From NCBI GenBank assembly GCA_900095095.1, contig FMBT01000508.1:1-64000 (forward strand): a stretch of 64,000 bases of DNA, in the 5' to 3' direction. The notes below the pieces were generated by a model. That model did no database searches, was not told the origin of the DNA, and saw only the letters and a list, made by a program, of their open reading frames with translations. The position numbers were made by a program, and so were the translations under genes. Position 1 is the stretch's first letter; the number at the start of each line of letters is the position of its first letter. Shown here in pieces: positions 1 through 11,027 of this stretch. Source of the DNA: Fragilariopsis cylindrus CCMP1102. Lineage: Eukaryota > Bacillariophyta > Bacillariophyceae > Bacillariales > Bacillariaceae.

Positions 1-46
1 TGATTCTGCTGCTACTGCTACTTTCCCCTATCATCACTTTCGTTAC

Positions 47-675
47 TCAATTTTGGACCACCACTGTTGCTGCTGATGACAATATTCTGAGTCTCTTGAC
101 GCTCTTCAATTCGATGAGCGTTAACGAACTGGTCTTCTTCTCCTTCTTCTTCTTCTTGCTGTTTTTTCCCTTTATCTTTATCTTGCTGTTGTTGTTCGTA
201 TTCATCATGATATCAATCATCGTATTTGAATCTACAGACGAATCTGCAAGTGCTGACAACAGATGTTCCGCTGTCAGTTCTTCTTCAACAATGGAATTCT
301 TCTCCTTCTCCTTCTCCACTACAACTGATGTAGGAGTGGTAGCAATAGCAGTAGTAGTGGTAGTGGAGGTAGTAAAAGATGATTCTTTATCCATTCCGGT
401 CTCAACAATAGTAGATTCGACGACATCGTCTAGTTGTAGTGGTTTATCGCCATCATGGCCGTCGTCGACCTCGTTTTTGTCCACTTCTACTTCGTTTTCG
501 TCGTACTCGTCGTCGTCGACGACACTTACTGAAGTTGCGTTTGATAAAGATAAATCTATAGGAGATATACTTGCGTTGTTATCGTTGTCGTCATTAGCAT
601 GGATGATATCGATCGATGAGGTTTCAACGACTGACTCTACTGATTTTTCCATTTCAAAGTCGATTATGTTGTTAT

Positions 676-706
<31 letters not shown>

Positions 707-709
707 GTT

Positions 710-749
<40 letters not shown>

Positions 750-1891
750 TCGTCATGGTGGTGGTCCTCCACATCAATAATTAGAATAATGCGATCATTA
801 TTTTCATAATTACTGACATCTTCGATGTTGACGGATGAATCGATCTCGTTCTTGCTCTCATTCTCGTTCTCGTTCTCGTTTTCATCATTATTCGAGATCG
901 TCGTCGTAGCCGTGGTTTCCTTCAATTTCTTTGTGAATCTAGCAAGTCCTGCTGCTGCTGCTAGTTCTGCTATACTACTAGGCATTTGAATCGAAGTCTC
1001 TTCAGTGGTGGTAGTGGTGATGGTGCTGACGAAAACGATCCCTTCCTTCTTGTTATTGGCACTGTCGTCATCGTCGTTGTTGTAATCACCAATACGACCA
1101 TCGTCAACGTTGAAATAATGATCATCATCAATACTGTTATTATCGTCTTGATAATATTCGTTAGTATTATCATAACCTTGTTGCCAAATTTGACGTTCTT
1201 CTTCTTGTCGTTCTGGTGGACCGTATCCGATAGTTTGTATAGTATGTAGATCAAGATCTAAACGAAATAAATCGAATGTACTTGTTTGACGACGCAGTGT
1301 TGCCTCCATAGCAACCTCCAGTGATATTATACTTCGTGCTGTACCAAAATCAAGAACTGAAGATATGAAAGAAGCAGTATCACCAGAATCACAATCACTG
1401 TTGCTGCTGTTATCATTGATCTCCTCGTCAATAATATACTCCTCTTCTTTATCGTCGTCAGTAATATGCTCCGCTTCTTCTTCCTCGTCATCATCGTCGT
1501 TGTCGTTGTTGTAGGAAGAATGGTCATGGATTCCGTTGACTTCTTCATTTTCGTCGCAAGAGGAAGATGAAAAAGACGACGATGATGTAGATGGAATTGA
1601 GGATGACGATGATGATGATGATGATGATGGAATTATCTTCGACGCCGAACAAGAAGCGGGAGATGATAAGGAGTGAGGAATAATGCCGTCTTTTTCTCTC
1701 ATTATCTTGATTGTCGTTGTTTTTACTACTACATCCATCATCAATGTTTGGTTTTTATTCTTGTTTACGAAAGAAGAAAAGTTACCAATGATATTGATGT
1801 TGCTGTTACTGTTGATGATCATATTAGTAGTAGATGTAGTCTTATTATTACTATTGTTCATTTTATTTTTGATGTGACAGAATCTCAACAT
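47..1891 (-). CDS. Low-complexity acidic/Ser-rich protein, function unknown
   Basis: A 614-residue single-exon frame with an ATG at 1891; a second in-frame ATG ten codons on (1861) is an equal candidate start. I recognise no family. Most of the protein is disordered: runs of Ser, Asp/Glu, Asn and Thr, with a poly-Asp and poly-Ser block coded by (GTC/CGT)n and (CTG)n repeats near 675-750. One ordered island stands out at about residues 170-240 (roughly 1170-1380), with a hydrophobic segment FISSVLDFGTARSIISLEVA followed by LRRQTSTFDLFRLDLDL and an aromatic, charged stretch. This island is probably the conserved core. The C-terminus is lysine-rich (KGKNSKKKKKEKK), possibly nuclear. Long frames on the other strand are shadows of the repeats. 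Confidence 0.6.
676..750. repeat. CTG and CGT trinucleotide runs inside a coding region
   Basis: About nine CTG units (676-703) are followed by a dozen GTC/CGT units (709-748). On the coding (minus) strand these give poly-Ser and poly-Asp. Such runs are prone to length change between alleles. Confidence 0.9.
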
Positions 1892-3428
1892 GATGCTTTC
1901 AATTCTAATCGGTAGGTAACTTTTGATCTCAATCTATGTAGATTTGTATTCAATTCGACAGTGATTATTTTTTATGGAAAGCAGAATGCAGAATGCAGAA
2001 TCCAGTTTGGTTGTCGTCGTTTTATTTTTTATTGTGGTTGTTATAATCCTACGTTATAATTGTTTAGCATGCGATCGTCTATATTACTGCTGAACTGGGA
2101 CTGGATCATTCATCTGGGGAACAGACTGCTGCTGGGAAAACAAAGACATCCTTACACAAAACAAAACCAAAGGAAAGGAAAACCATAATGCTCCTGCAAA
2201 TCGGTTTTTTTTTGCTTTTTGGTTTACACCCATCCACTGCACCCCCACTCAAATCGTACACGAATCCATTTTCACACACACGAGCATAATGCTCATCCTC
2301 TTCGTGTACGGTTGGTTGCCTTGTTGGTTTTACTAGTCCTGTACAGCTTATTCTCGGACTTCTTGTCATGATGTTTGTTCGTCATGGTTTTGTGTTTCGA
2401 TATACAGTACGTTTTCAGGTTTCGGTAAGTCTTTCACGTAGAAATGAAAAAAGGGAATGATTTAGCCCCAAATTGAGAAATATAAGGGTTTAACACACAA
2501 TAAAAGAGTCTACTAGTACATATTCAATATAGTTCTAATAATATATAATCATACCGTATGATCATAACAGTGCTTATTGCTTTATATGTTTTTATGTCCT
2601 TTTGGGGGACGAATAGTTGGGGGGATAAATTCATCAACCAAAATTAATGACATTTGGGGGGGCCCAAATATTGGACTATATTTTTTGTTTATACGGCGTG
2701 TCTTGTTTTCAACGGAAGAAATGTGCGTACCCGCTCTACATACCTTCCGTTCACTTGTTATCTACTGCATTTTTCCGAGACGTTAAATATACATAATAAA
2801 TTCTAACAAAGCAAGACATCTATTTTCAGCGCACTAAGATGAGAAAGCCAAGAATGGCGGAACTGACCCGTGAGTCTTCAACTCACATTACTTTCAACAA
2901 AGAGTTCCTCTTTCTTATTGACTTGCGCTTTCCTTGCTTCCGCAGAAGAAAATTAATCGCGAACACAATACAGTACTGCTGATTCGCCAGAGTCGTTAAC
3001 AGCGGGGGAGACGACATACAATAAGCACATACACCGATAGTCTTTAGATTTATAACGATAAGGTGCACCAAGAAATATCTAAAAGACCCAACATCTGTAC
3101 AACATCAACCGGTCGATTACTATCGAATTCGCGAATCGATACTTTGGAAGTTGAGTGTGTGACATACAAGTACAGAACGCAGGATACAAGTAGAAGTTGG
3201 TTGGGGTATACATTTATTTACTATCGCCGTAGCGTGGTTGGGTTTATTTACTAACGGCACGCCGTCATCAATAATATAATAACGGTACCGGTAGCAATTC
3301 TTTTGAAAAAATAATAAAACCGTAATAAGAAGATTAAACGCTCATTTTTATCTCAATTCATATTCAAAGAGTCACCCACATACAAGAGGGTAACAAATTA
3401 GAACTCCCTCCTTTTCCCGAATCGAAAC
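1892..3428. other. Intergenic region between divergent low-complexity genes
   Basis: About 1.5 kb, AT-rich, with no convincing gene. It should hold the start regions of both divergent neighbours. G-runs lie at about 2590-2670 and a perfect 10-base palindrome ATTCGCGAAT at 3127-3136. An 87-residue minus-strand frame (2106-2369) has no recognisable composition and was not called. Confidence 0.5.
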
Positions 3429-6400
3429 ATGGTGAATAGTATGCCTCGAAATTATCATAGTTTCAGTAGTAATAATAGTATGAATAATAAGAGTACAACA
3501 ACGTCAACAACAATAGCTCCTACGACAACACCAATGAGTTGTCCAAGAACTACTACGAGATCGAGGACATCGTCTTCTGTGAGTGTGAATAATAAAGGTA
3601 GCAGCAGTAGTAGTAGTCAAAGTACATACGCAACCGTCAGTACAAGAGGAACAACGAGTACGAGTACCCGTGGGGTTGTTACGCATAATAATAATAATAG
3701 CAACGTCGTCGACAATAGCCTACTCCAGAGAAGTAGTAAAAAGCTGGTGGTAACACCTAATAATTACAATAGTAGAAATAATAATGGCAATGTCAGTGGC
3801 AATGTCAGTGGTGTTAGGATGGACAAAAATAATAATAATAATAATAATACTAGTAGTAGTAGTAATAGGAAGAGCAACGTTACAGCAGCAACAACTGATG
3901 ATGGACCTGCTAACAGTGGTGGTGGCGGCAGCGTTGTCGTCATCGGTGGAGATGGAATCGAGAACAATAACAACAGTAGTAGGAGTACTCGTAAGATGAA
4001 CAGAGGTTCATTCCGTAAGACGCGAATGATGCAAAAGAATAAACGAAATAATAATAATAGCAATACTACTGTTGGTGGGGATAGTAGTACTATTAGTAAT
4101 AATACCCACAACAATCATCAAATAAGTGTTGGCGGTACTAATATCTCTGGTGCTGGTCCTTCTACTATCACAAAAGCAACAGCGGCAGCAGCAGCAGCAA
4201 CTTCTCCTGGATCTACTACTACTACTACTACTACTACTCAAAGTGCATCATCAGCGTCATCACTATTCAAGAATAGTAAATCATCAGTGGCAGCAGCCAT
4301 TGCTGCTATGGAAGTACGAGAAACTGGCTGTGCTGGTGAATATACTACTCCACCATCCCCTTCAGCAAATAAAAGAACGCTGGCGAATGCGAATACGAAG
4401 TCATCATCGCTATCTTCGATTTCTTCTCCATCCTCATCCTCTTTCGTTCTATCGTCTCTACCATGTCATCAACAGCAAACTGATGGCGAAGAAGAAGCTG
4501 ATGATGATGATGAAGACGAAGAACTTCCTCAACTTCCTCAAGGTCATGTCGATACTATCTTAGATATGTACAGAGGATCAATGACATCGTCATCTACGTC
4601 GTCTTCCTCCTTATTATTAGACTTGTACCGAGATGTACTGTATGTTTCACCGGATGTTTCTGATCGTGAAATCCGTATTGCCTATTTTCGTCGTGGACGT
4701 GAAATATTAGGTGAAGCTTCTGCTTTATCTGGATTGTCCAGTAAAAATAATAACAGTAGTAATAATATCAATAACAAACTGGATCCTGGAACGAAATTAA
4801 AATTCCAAGCTGTTAGTATGGCATATGAGTTATTATCAACTCCAGAATGGAAAGAAATTTATCTACGTCAAGGTGGATTAAAATTGACAATGAAGAACAA
4901 GGACAAGAGAAATAATAATATCAATAATAATAGAAGAACAAGAGGGAATGATAATGGTGGTGCTGGCGATGATGAAATAAGAACAATGACAATAGATACT
5001 GATGCTACTAGAACGACTTCTTCAAAGCCAGGACGAGAAAAACAACAACAACGACAACACGATGATTTGTTCTCGTCGTCACCATCTGCCGTTGCTGCAG
5101 CTTTTCCTACTATAAATACTACAGTAGAAACAAATAGTAATGGTGGTTTAGTAGTACCTGCAGTAAAGGATACTAACAATAACAACAACAAAATCGTTAG
5201 AAATAACGAAGTTCAGTTCCCACTTAATACTGTACAACAGCAGCAACAATTAATACAAAATGAATTTCAACAACAACAAAAACAAGCCATTCCAATAGTG
5301 AAACGATTACCCACAGCGTTACGTAGATCTTCGTTCACCGGTCGAGATAATGGTAATAATGATAATGCTAGTTGCACTTCGTCGTCGTCAATAAAAATAA
5401 AGAATAAAAGAATATCGAGGAGGACCGGTACAACAACATCATCATCTGTTCGATGGAATGATCATGTAGAGGAGTTGATCTTTGCGAATCATCCCAATGA
5501 ACATGCTTGTAGTGATAGCGAGGATGATGATGATGATACTGATGACGATGATGACGATAATGATGATGGTTACGATGACGATGACGATAATATTGATATT
5601 GATGATAGAACAGAAGATGATGATATTGTTGAAGAGGAGGAACGAAATCATCGTCAACAACAACAAACTAAAAAGAACAAGAAGAAACAAGATGGTACTT
5701 TCCCGCGTCTAATTGGTAGTGGTGGTGGTGATAATAATAGTAACGATAATAACGGTACAACAAACCAGAACGGCGAGTCGTATTCCGTTACTATCAAGTC
5801 TCCGGCATCAGTGTCTGGTCATAGTAGTAGTCATCGTAGCGTTAGTAATTCGACGACGGGGTCCAATAGCAAACGTAGCAACAACAGAAACAAAAACAAA
5901 AAGAAACAAAAAATTGTTATCGATTCAGACGAATTAGAATCTCATTTGAAACGGATGGATAATGAGGCAGAAAAACATTTCGTTCAAGATTTTTGGGATA
6001 ACTTTGAAGAATCGATGGATGGGATTATGTCTCTTGTAGATTCTTTAGGTGGGGATGCATCCAAAAAAAGCAAAAACAAAGGCGGCAATAATAAACGATC
6101 TGCATCGTCGTGGTCGTCCTCTATTCTATCGTCGTCAAAACAACAACAACGCGGGCGTCGGAGCAAAAATAATAATGCTGCTGCTGGTACAATTAGTCGA
6201 AGTATGAGCCATGATTTGATATCAACTAGTTCTACAATTTATGAAGAAGACGAGGACGCAATCCTCAAAAGATCCAATTCATTTACGGAGGGTACGATGT
6301 CTCAGCATGAGCTTGTATCATTGCCCCAGCAACAAAAATCGAACACATTGTCATCATCATTGGGAGCAGCGAAAGTCGTCACTCCCGATCATCACCATCA

Positions 6401-7949
6401 TCATCATGACCAAAATACTAGTTCCAAACGACTTGATCCGCCTACCTCAGAAATGCAATCGCCATACGAAATGGTACTCAATTCGTGGCCTTTCCAAAGT
6501 TCGTCACAGCAAGTAGAATATGCTACATCATCAACAACTACACCGGCTGTCGTTTCTCCACAATCGGCAGGAAGAATGACGAAGTCAACAATCCAAGACT
6601 CATATCCTCAATCATCGTCTCATCGTCTTACGGTGATATCTCCTCCTTCTGATGCAGCAACGTCACTTGCATCTGATATTTTGTCTCAGCAACAACTAAA
6701 ACAGAAGTTATTTCGTCCCATTTCACCTGCACTATCTGAAGCGTCTGAGGCTATTACAAGTGGATTTGATGGTGGTTCGTCGAATAGTAATAATAATGAG
6801 AGTAATAATCGTTCATTATTATCAGATGATAAATTCGAGTTGGGAAGCCGTATATCAGAAATGGATAGTCTAGATTTGACCGAATTTGATAATCCATTTC
6901 GTCAACAGCCTTTATCATCTTCTCCGATAAAGTGTGATGGTACTTCCAATGCTCCTCTTCTACCACCAGCTGATGCTGCTATGCCTATATCGGAATCTAA
7001 GAATTCGCAATCAGAGTTGGATGAAGAGAAAAAGGTCGATTTTAAGTCGAAGCTCCCGCCTAATGATACCAACAATGCTGCCACCGCCACTACCGCCACC
7101 AAGAAGGGTAAGTTCCGAGTTTCGATGACCAGTCGAACTAGAGGGATTTCGTATGATAAAGAGCAGCAGCCCCTTTCCCACGATCAAGTTGCTGCTAACA
7201 AAAACGGCAGGGCAAGTAGAACTAGCAGAGCTGAGTCAATGGAAGACGTGTTTGCTGGCGTTGACGAAGGGTCAAAACAGCAGCAGCAGATATGTGATGT
7301 GATCGACAATAATCGTAGACCGCTTAATCTACAAGATATTTCTATCGAACGGTCGGCGTCACACGTGAGTGATCTAAGTGAAAGCGTTTACACATCCAAT
7401 AAGAAAAGCGAGGATGACGAAGAAGGAGAAAGGATTTTATACGAGAGTCGAATCGCTGATGATCCTCCGATTGTGGTTTCTGTCAGTGAAGCAGCAACTG
7501 TCACATTCGCTCCCTCTACAATATCGTCGTCGGCGATGTCGTCGTCATCTACTAAGAAATCAATCATGATGAATAATAGTACGACACGAAGTAGCGTACG
7601 AAGTGAAGGAAGTACTGGGTACTCGTCCTATGCTTCTACACGGGACACAAATTCTGTATATTCTCTTGAATCGGCGGCTGTTGATTCCTCAGGATTTTTT
7701 GACTATTTTATCCGGTATGTGACGGCGATCATGACAGAATGCGCTAACATGGGTCCAACAACCAACGGTCCACCAGCCGAATATCAGCAAGATTTTATGA
7801 GTCTATTTTCGACTGCTGAAGAAAGTGCACATAATAAAGCAGAACTTCCTGTCAAAGCAGAAGTTCTAGAGCAGCCATCGTCCATGAAGCGAGTGCCCAG
7901 TAGCAGTACTTGTAGTACCAGCAGCAGCCGTGGCTCTTGTGAAGCTTAG
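3429..7949 (+). CDS. Large low-complexity protein with a J-like domain lacking HPD
   Basis: A 1,506-residue single-exon protein with an ATG start. Residues 1-390 are Asn/Ser/Thr-rich and disordered. Residues about 396-484 look like a DnaJ J-domain: an opening helix (LDLYRDVLYVSPDVSDREIR), a second helix (IRIAYFRRGREIL), an Asn-rich insertion, then KFQAVSMAYELLSTPEWKEIY, which matches helix III and the FxxxxxAYxxLSDPxxRxxY pattern of the family. The HPD tripeptide that stimulates Hsp70 is absent, so it is probably a J-like rather than an active co-chaperone domain. A second ordered patch near residues 830-875 (HFVQDFWDNFEESMDGIMSL) and a C-terminal one (FFDYFIRYVTAIMTECANM) flank acidic (poly-Asp) and Ser-rich stretches. 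Its role is unknown. Confidence 0.75.
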   Translation: MVNSMPRNYHSFSSNNSMNNKSTTTSTTIAPTTTPMSCPRTTTRSRTSSSVSVNNKGSSSSSSQSTYATVSTRGTTSTSTRGVVTHNNNNSNVVDNSLLQRSSKKLVVTPNNYNSRNNNGNVSGNVSGVRMDKNNNNNNNTSSSSNRKSNVTAATTDDGPANSGGGGSVVVIGGDGIENNNNSSRSTRKMNRGSFRKTRMMQKNKRNNNNSNTTVGGDSSTISNNTHNNHQISVGGTNISGAGPSTITKATAAAAAATSPGSTTTTTTTTQSASSASSLFKNSKSSVAAAIAAMEVRETGCAGEYTTPPSPSANKRTLANANTKSSSLSSISSPSSSSFVLSSLPCHQQQTDGEEEADDDDEDEELPQLPQGHVDTILDMYRGSMTSSSTSSSSLLLDLYRDVLYVSPDVSDREIRIAYFRRGREILGEASALSGLSSKNNNSSNNINNKLDPGTKLKFQAVSMAYELLSTPEWKEIYLRQGGLKLTMKNKDKRNNNINNNRRTRGNDNGGAGDDEIRTMTIDTDATRTTSSKPGREKQQQRQHDDLFSSSPSAVAAAFPTINTTVETNSNGGLVVPAVKDTNNNNNKIVRNNEVQFPLNTVQQQQQLIQNEFQQQQKQAIPIVKRLPTALRRSSFTGRDNGNNDNASCTSSSSIKIKNKRISRRTGTTTSSSVRWNDHVEELIFANHPNEHACSDSEDDDDDTDDDDDDNDDGYDDDDDNIDIDDRTEDDDIVEEEERNHRQQQQTKKNKKKQDGTFPRLIGSGGGDNNSNDNNGTTNQNGESYSVTIKSPASVSGHSSSHRSVSNSTTGSNSKRSNNRNKNKKKQKIVIDSDELESHLKRMDNEAEKHFVQDFWDNFEESMDGIMSLVDSLGGDASKKSKNKGGNNKRSASSWSSSILSSSKQQQRGRRSKNNNAAAGTISRSMSHDLISTSSTIYEEDEDAILKRSNSFTEGTMSQHELVSLPQQQKSNTLSSSLGAAKVVTPDHHHHHHDQNTSSKRLDPPTSEMQSPYEMVLNSWPFQSSSQQVEYATSSTTTPAVVSPQSAGRMTKSTIQDSYPQSSSHRLTVISPPSDAATSLASDILSQQQLKQKLFRPISPALSEASEAITSGFDGGSSNSNNNESNNRSLLSDDKFELGSRISEMDSLDLTEFDNPFRQQPLSSSPIKCDGTSNAPLLPPADAAMPISESKNSQSELDEEKKVDFKSKLPPNDTNNAATATTATKKGKFRVSMTSRTRGISYDKEQQPLSHDQVAANKNGRASRTSRAESMEDVFAGVDEGSKQQQQICDVIDNNRRPLNLQDISIERSASHVSDLSESVYTSNKKSEDDEEGERILYESRIADDPPIVVSVSEAATVTFAPSTISSSAMSSSSTKKSIMMNNSTTRSSVRSEGSTGYSSYASTRDTNSVYSLESAAVDSSGFFDYFIRYVTAIMTECANMGPTTNGPPAEYQQDFMSLFSTAEESAHNKAELPVKAEVLEQPSSMKRVPSSSTCSTSSSRGSCEA

Positions 7950-8250
7950 GTGTTTGAAACGATAGGCAGAGAGTACTCGTCGACGAAACCGTAAGATAAT
8001 TTATATTTTTTTTGTATACCATTGAACGTTGTGTCTAACACACAAATTTGGATTAATTATAATATATATATATAAGTCTCTACTTCGTATTACTATTTGT
8101 ATCCTACTTTTTCTACTGTATTTTTATCTTCGATACTTTTTCGCCTCTCTTTTTTGAAACATATCCAATCCAACTTTTTGTGTGTCCGACGACGGACATA
8201 AAGATAAGCTGTTCGTAGTGATTTTATCAACAAGTGACAATGAAAGATTG
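7950..8250. other. Intergenic region between convergent genes
   Basis: About 300 bases, AT-rich, with a TATATATATA stretch near 8063. It probably carries the 3' ends of the flanking convergent genes. No gene seen. Confidence 0.4.
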
Positions 8251-8721
8251 TTAAAACCAAGAAATGATAAAGTCGTAATCTGGTTTGTGTTGAAAGGTAC
8301 ATCCCGCTCTCATTGCTTTATTATCACTATCATTGAATTTAATCCTTTTTCTTTTGTTACGATAATGGGAAAATTCCTCCTGCCCTTCTTCGTGCTCATC
8401 GACGACGGCCTTCCGTTTTTGACTCCAAACTAATCGGACAAATTGTTGTTGCTCGTAGTTGTCGCCACTACCGCCAACGACGGCAACATCGTGTGTGCTG
8501 CGATGAACGACGACAATTTTTGTGGTCTTTTTCTTGAAATTATTATTATCCTCGGAAATGGATTCGTTCTTCCTAGTACTATCTCTGAAAATAGCACTAC
8601 TCCTCTTGATCCGAACAATCTTTCGATTCTTGAAAATAGAGTTGAGATCATCATGACTAGCGTTGTTGTTGTTGTTGTTGTTTTCGCTATTGTTCTTCTC
8701 CGTCTCTACTTGCTTTATCAT
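8251..8721 (-). CDS. Small basic protein, function unknown
   Basis: A 156-residue frame starting at the ATG at 8721 (the frame opens two codons earlier with TTG). It begins with an Asn-rich segment, has a lysine/arginine-rich middle, and ends with a possible nuclear signal RNKRKRIKF. No family recognised. A 113-residue frame on the other strand overlaps it. I prefer the minus strand because its Asn run and basic clusters match the style of neighbouring genes, but coding status is unproven. Confidence 0.4.
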   Translation of the reverse strand: MIKQVETEKNNSENNNNNNNASHDDLNSIFKNRKIVRIKRSSAIFRDSTRKNESISEDNNNFKKKTTKIVVVHRSTHDVAVVGGSGDNYEQQQFVRLVWSQKRKAVVDEHEEGQEEFSHYRNKRKRIKFNDSDNKAMRAGCTFQHKPDYDFIISWF

Positions 8722-9625
8722 GATCAATCAATTTCGATAGAAGTGTTTTCCTTTGTGCGTGCGTGTAGATGGTGTATTAATTAATGTCACAAACCTTCTT
8801 TGCTTGTTGATTTATACAAATAAGATGATTCTATTTGCTTGATTGGTTAGTGTTAGTTAGTTTTATGATCGCATTGTGGATCGATCGTCGAATGGACCGT
8901 CTTCATTTACAACAAGAAATCGTTAAGCGGGAACAAGACCGATTCGCTAATATAACATGACAAGCAAGATAGAATGAAGCAAGCTTTGGAGGTGTGTCAT
9001 GATGAAGGAAATACGTACTGTATGTTCTTGGTGCTTCGTCGACGACTCGACTCGCGATACTGAAGACGAAGAATTCAATTGCCGAAACTCGCGGCGAAAC
9101 TCGCGGCGAAACTTTAACGAGTGATAGACCTGGTGATGATCATATTGAATTGTCTTGTCTATCCGAGTAAAATCTTCGTCAGATCTCGCATAAGTTAAAT
9201 TATCAGCGAGTGGAAGGAATTGATAGGACTAAAGACCAATCGTTTAAATGGGTTGGTTACCTACCGTTTTTTCACAAACACGATTTGTGAGAGGCCAAGA
9301 CTTTTCCTTCGGCGATCCACGACTGAAGTCGTCTTGCTCGTGTATACTCGGTACTCGGTATGAATTCCAAAGTTTCAAGTTTTAACATGTAACACATTCA
9401 TTATCTTCATACCGGTACATTGTACCCCATCGCTCACAAAATAAACGAAACATCGCCAGATCGATCTTCGATTCATCCTTTATTTCTCTACCATACTGCT
9501 CCCACCATCATCATCGCATCATAATCGCTCACAAATAAAAAAACAAAACATAGGATTTCATTCTCACAAAATACAGAAGTAACACTTTTTGAACTTTCTT
9601 TTATAGCAACACCACTTCTTTGACG
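8722..9625. other. Intergenic region with a 12-base tandem repeat
   Basis: About 0.9 kb between two small divergent candidate genes. It holds 2.5 copies of a GC-rich 12-base unit (GAAACTCGCGGC) at about 9084-9113, unusual in AT-rich surroundings. No coding frame of note. Confidence 0.5.
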
Positions 9626-9979
9626 ATGACTTTCGGTAACAACAACAATAACAACTACTACTACTACAACATTGCAGCATCCTTTTCGTGTGATACAAAT
9701 GGATCAATTGAAGATCCTACTAAAAGGCGAAGTGATTCGACGGACCTTGACGTAGTTGAGCGAAGCACCAAAAGAACCAAGACCAATACTAGTAGTACTA
9801 TCACGGCGGAACTATCGTCATCGATAGCTTCTTCTCCTATCAAGTTACATGGTCCTTTTCCAGGATACCGCCGATCATCGTTGTCATCGTTTCAACCATC
9901 CTCATTCACATCGTTGTCATCGTCATCGTCATCGCCATCATCAATGTCGCCTTCATTGTCGAAGTACGATTCGTGCTAA
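9626..9979 (+). CDS. Small Ser-rich protein, function unknown
   Basis: A 117-residue frame starting at the ATG at 9626. It opens with poly-Asn and poly-Tyr runs, carries two basic patches (TKRRSD and STKRTKT) and a motif LHGPFPGYRRSSLSSF, and ends in a poly-Ser tail coded by TCA/TCG repeats. No family recognised. The compact charged and aromatic centre suggests a real short protein, but the Ser tail could also be repeat-driven chance. Confidence 0.4.
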   Translation: MTFGNNNNNNYYYYNIAASFSCDTNGSIEDPTKRRSDSTDLDVVERSTKRTKTNTSSTITAELSSSIASSPIKLHGPFPGYRRSSLSSFQPSSFTSLSSSSSSPSSMSPSLSKYDSC

Positions 9980-10247
9980 TTAAGTGTACAAAACAAGACG
10001 AATTGACGTAATATCGATTCATTCATTATAATGAATTCGTAAGGGAGATAATAATTTCATAAGCAAAAACAAGAGAAGCGGTGGTCAAACCCACGAACAA
10101 GATAGAGATCATGATACTGTTCAAAATAAAGAAGGGAGATGATTCGATTCACTCGCATATGCAAGTGGGTAGTCGGAATAATTTCCGTTCATTTAGATAG
10201 ATACACTGCTCAACCACACAAAATTAATAGTGACGAATGAATAATAA

Positions 10248-10465
10248 TAATACTAAGACTACTTTTATAATTAACTCGATACCATCAAAAGATCTTAAAT
10301 ATCATAGTAGCATAGCATTAGGTAGGTCCTAGGAAAGCAAGCATGTTGAGAGGAGTGTTCGAGATCTTTGTCATGTCATGCGCTCTGTGGATGTTTTTTC
10401 CCTTTTTTCTCTCTTACTACAAAGCAGTACGGTAGTAGCATCGCATACCGATTGACGTAAGCCAG
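10248..10465. repeat. Tandem duplication, copy 1 (218 bases)
   Basis: A non-coding unit repeated head to tail with a period of 223 bases. The second copy starts at 10471. Only about three differences were seen between the copies, for example at AAAAGATCTTAAATATC against AAAAGATTTTAGATATC and ACCGATTGACG against ACCGATCGACG. No terminal inverted repeats are evident, so it looks like a recent local duplication and not a transposon. Confidence 0.9.
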
Positions 10466-10470
10466 AATGA

Positions 10471-10688
10471 TAATACTAAGACTACTTTTATAATTAACTC
10501 GATACCATCAAAAGATTTTAGATATCATAGTAGCATAGCATTAGGTAGGTCCTAGGAAAGCAAGCATGTTGAGAGGAGTGTTCGAGATCTTTGTCATGTC
10601 ATGCGCTCTGTGGATGTTTTTTCCCTTTTTTCTCTCTTACTACAAAGCAGTACGGTAGTAGCATCGCATACCGATCGACGTAAGCCAG
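10471..10688. repeat. Tandem duplication, copy 2 (218 bases)
   Basis: Second copy of the unit, separated from the first by the five bases AATGA. It contains a T-rich run (GGATGTTTTTTCCC) shared with copy 1. Confidence 0.9.
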
Positions 10689-11027
10689 CGGCACAAAATG
10701 AGTTCTACTACAGCGTGTCGACTATTAATTTATTTTACTACAAGATTAACCTCGTAATGCATTCGATAGTCTTGACTATTTACATTACAACTGTACTATT
10801 GGTTTAGTTCTTAATATATATGTATTTAATTTAATTTATTCTTTTTTACATCACTAATTGGGACTTTTTTTCTGTCACATCTCAAAAATTATTTCAATTT
10901 ATTGAAACAAACATATATCTCTACACACCACCCATTGGTATACGTTCATTTTCGATCTTAGCCTCCTACGTATACTCTCTGCGGAATCCCTCTGAGTATA
11001 AAGGAAGATGATATTATACAAGGCAAA

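Larger units (their letters stand above)
9980..11027. other. Intergenic region carrying a tandem duplication
   Basis: About 1 kb between the small Ser-rich gene and the 3' end of the repeat-rich membrane protein gene. Apart from the 223-base tandem duplication (separate entries) nothing coding was recognised. Confidence 0.5.

Noticed and set aside
96-809. 237-residue plus-strand frame
   Set aside because: It is the antisense shadow of the Ser/Asp repeats of the minus-strand gene; its Leu and Ser runs are the mirror of those repeats.
2106-2369. 87-residue minus-strand frame
   Set aside because: No family, no start context and mixed composition; could be an orphan exon but cannot be supported.
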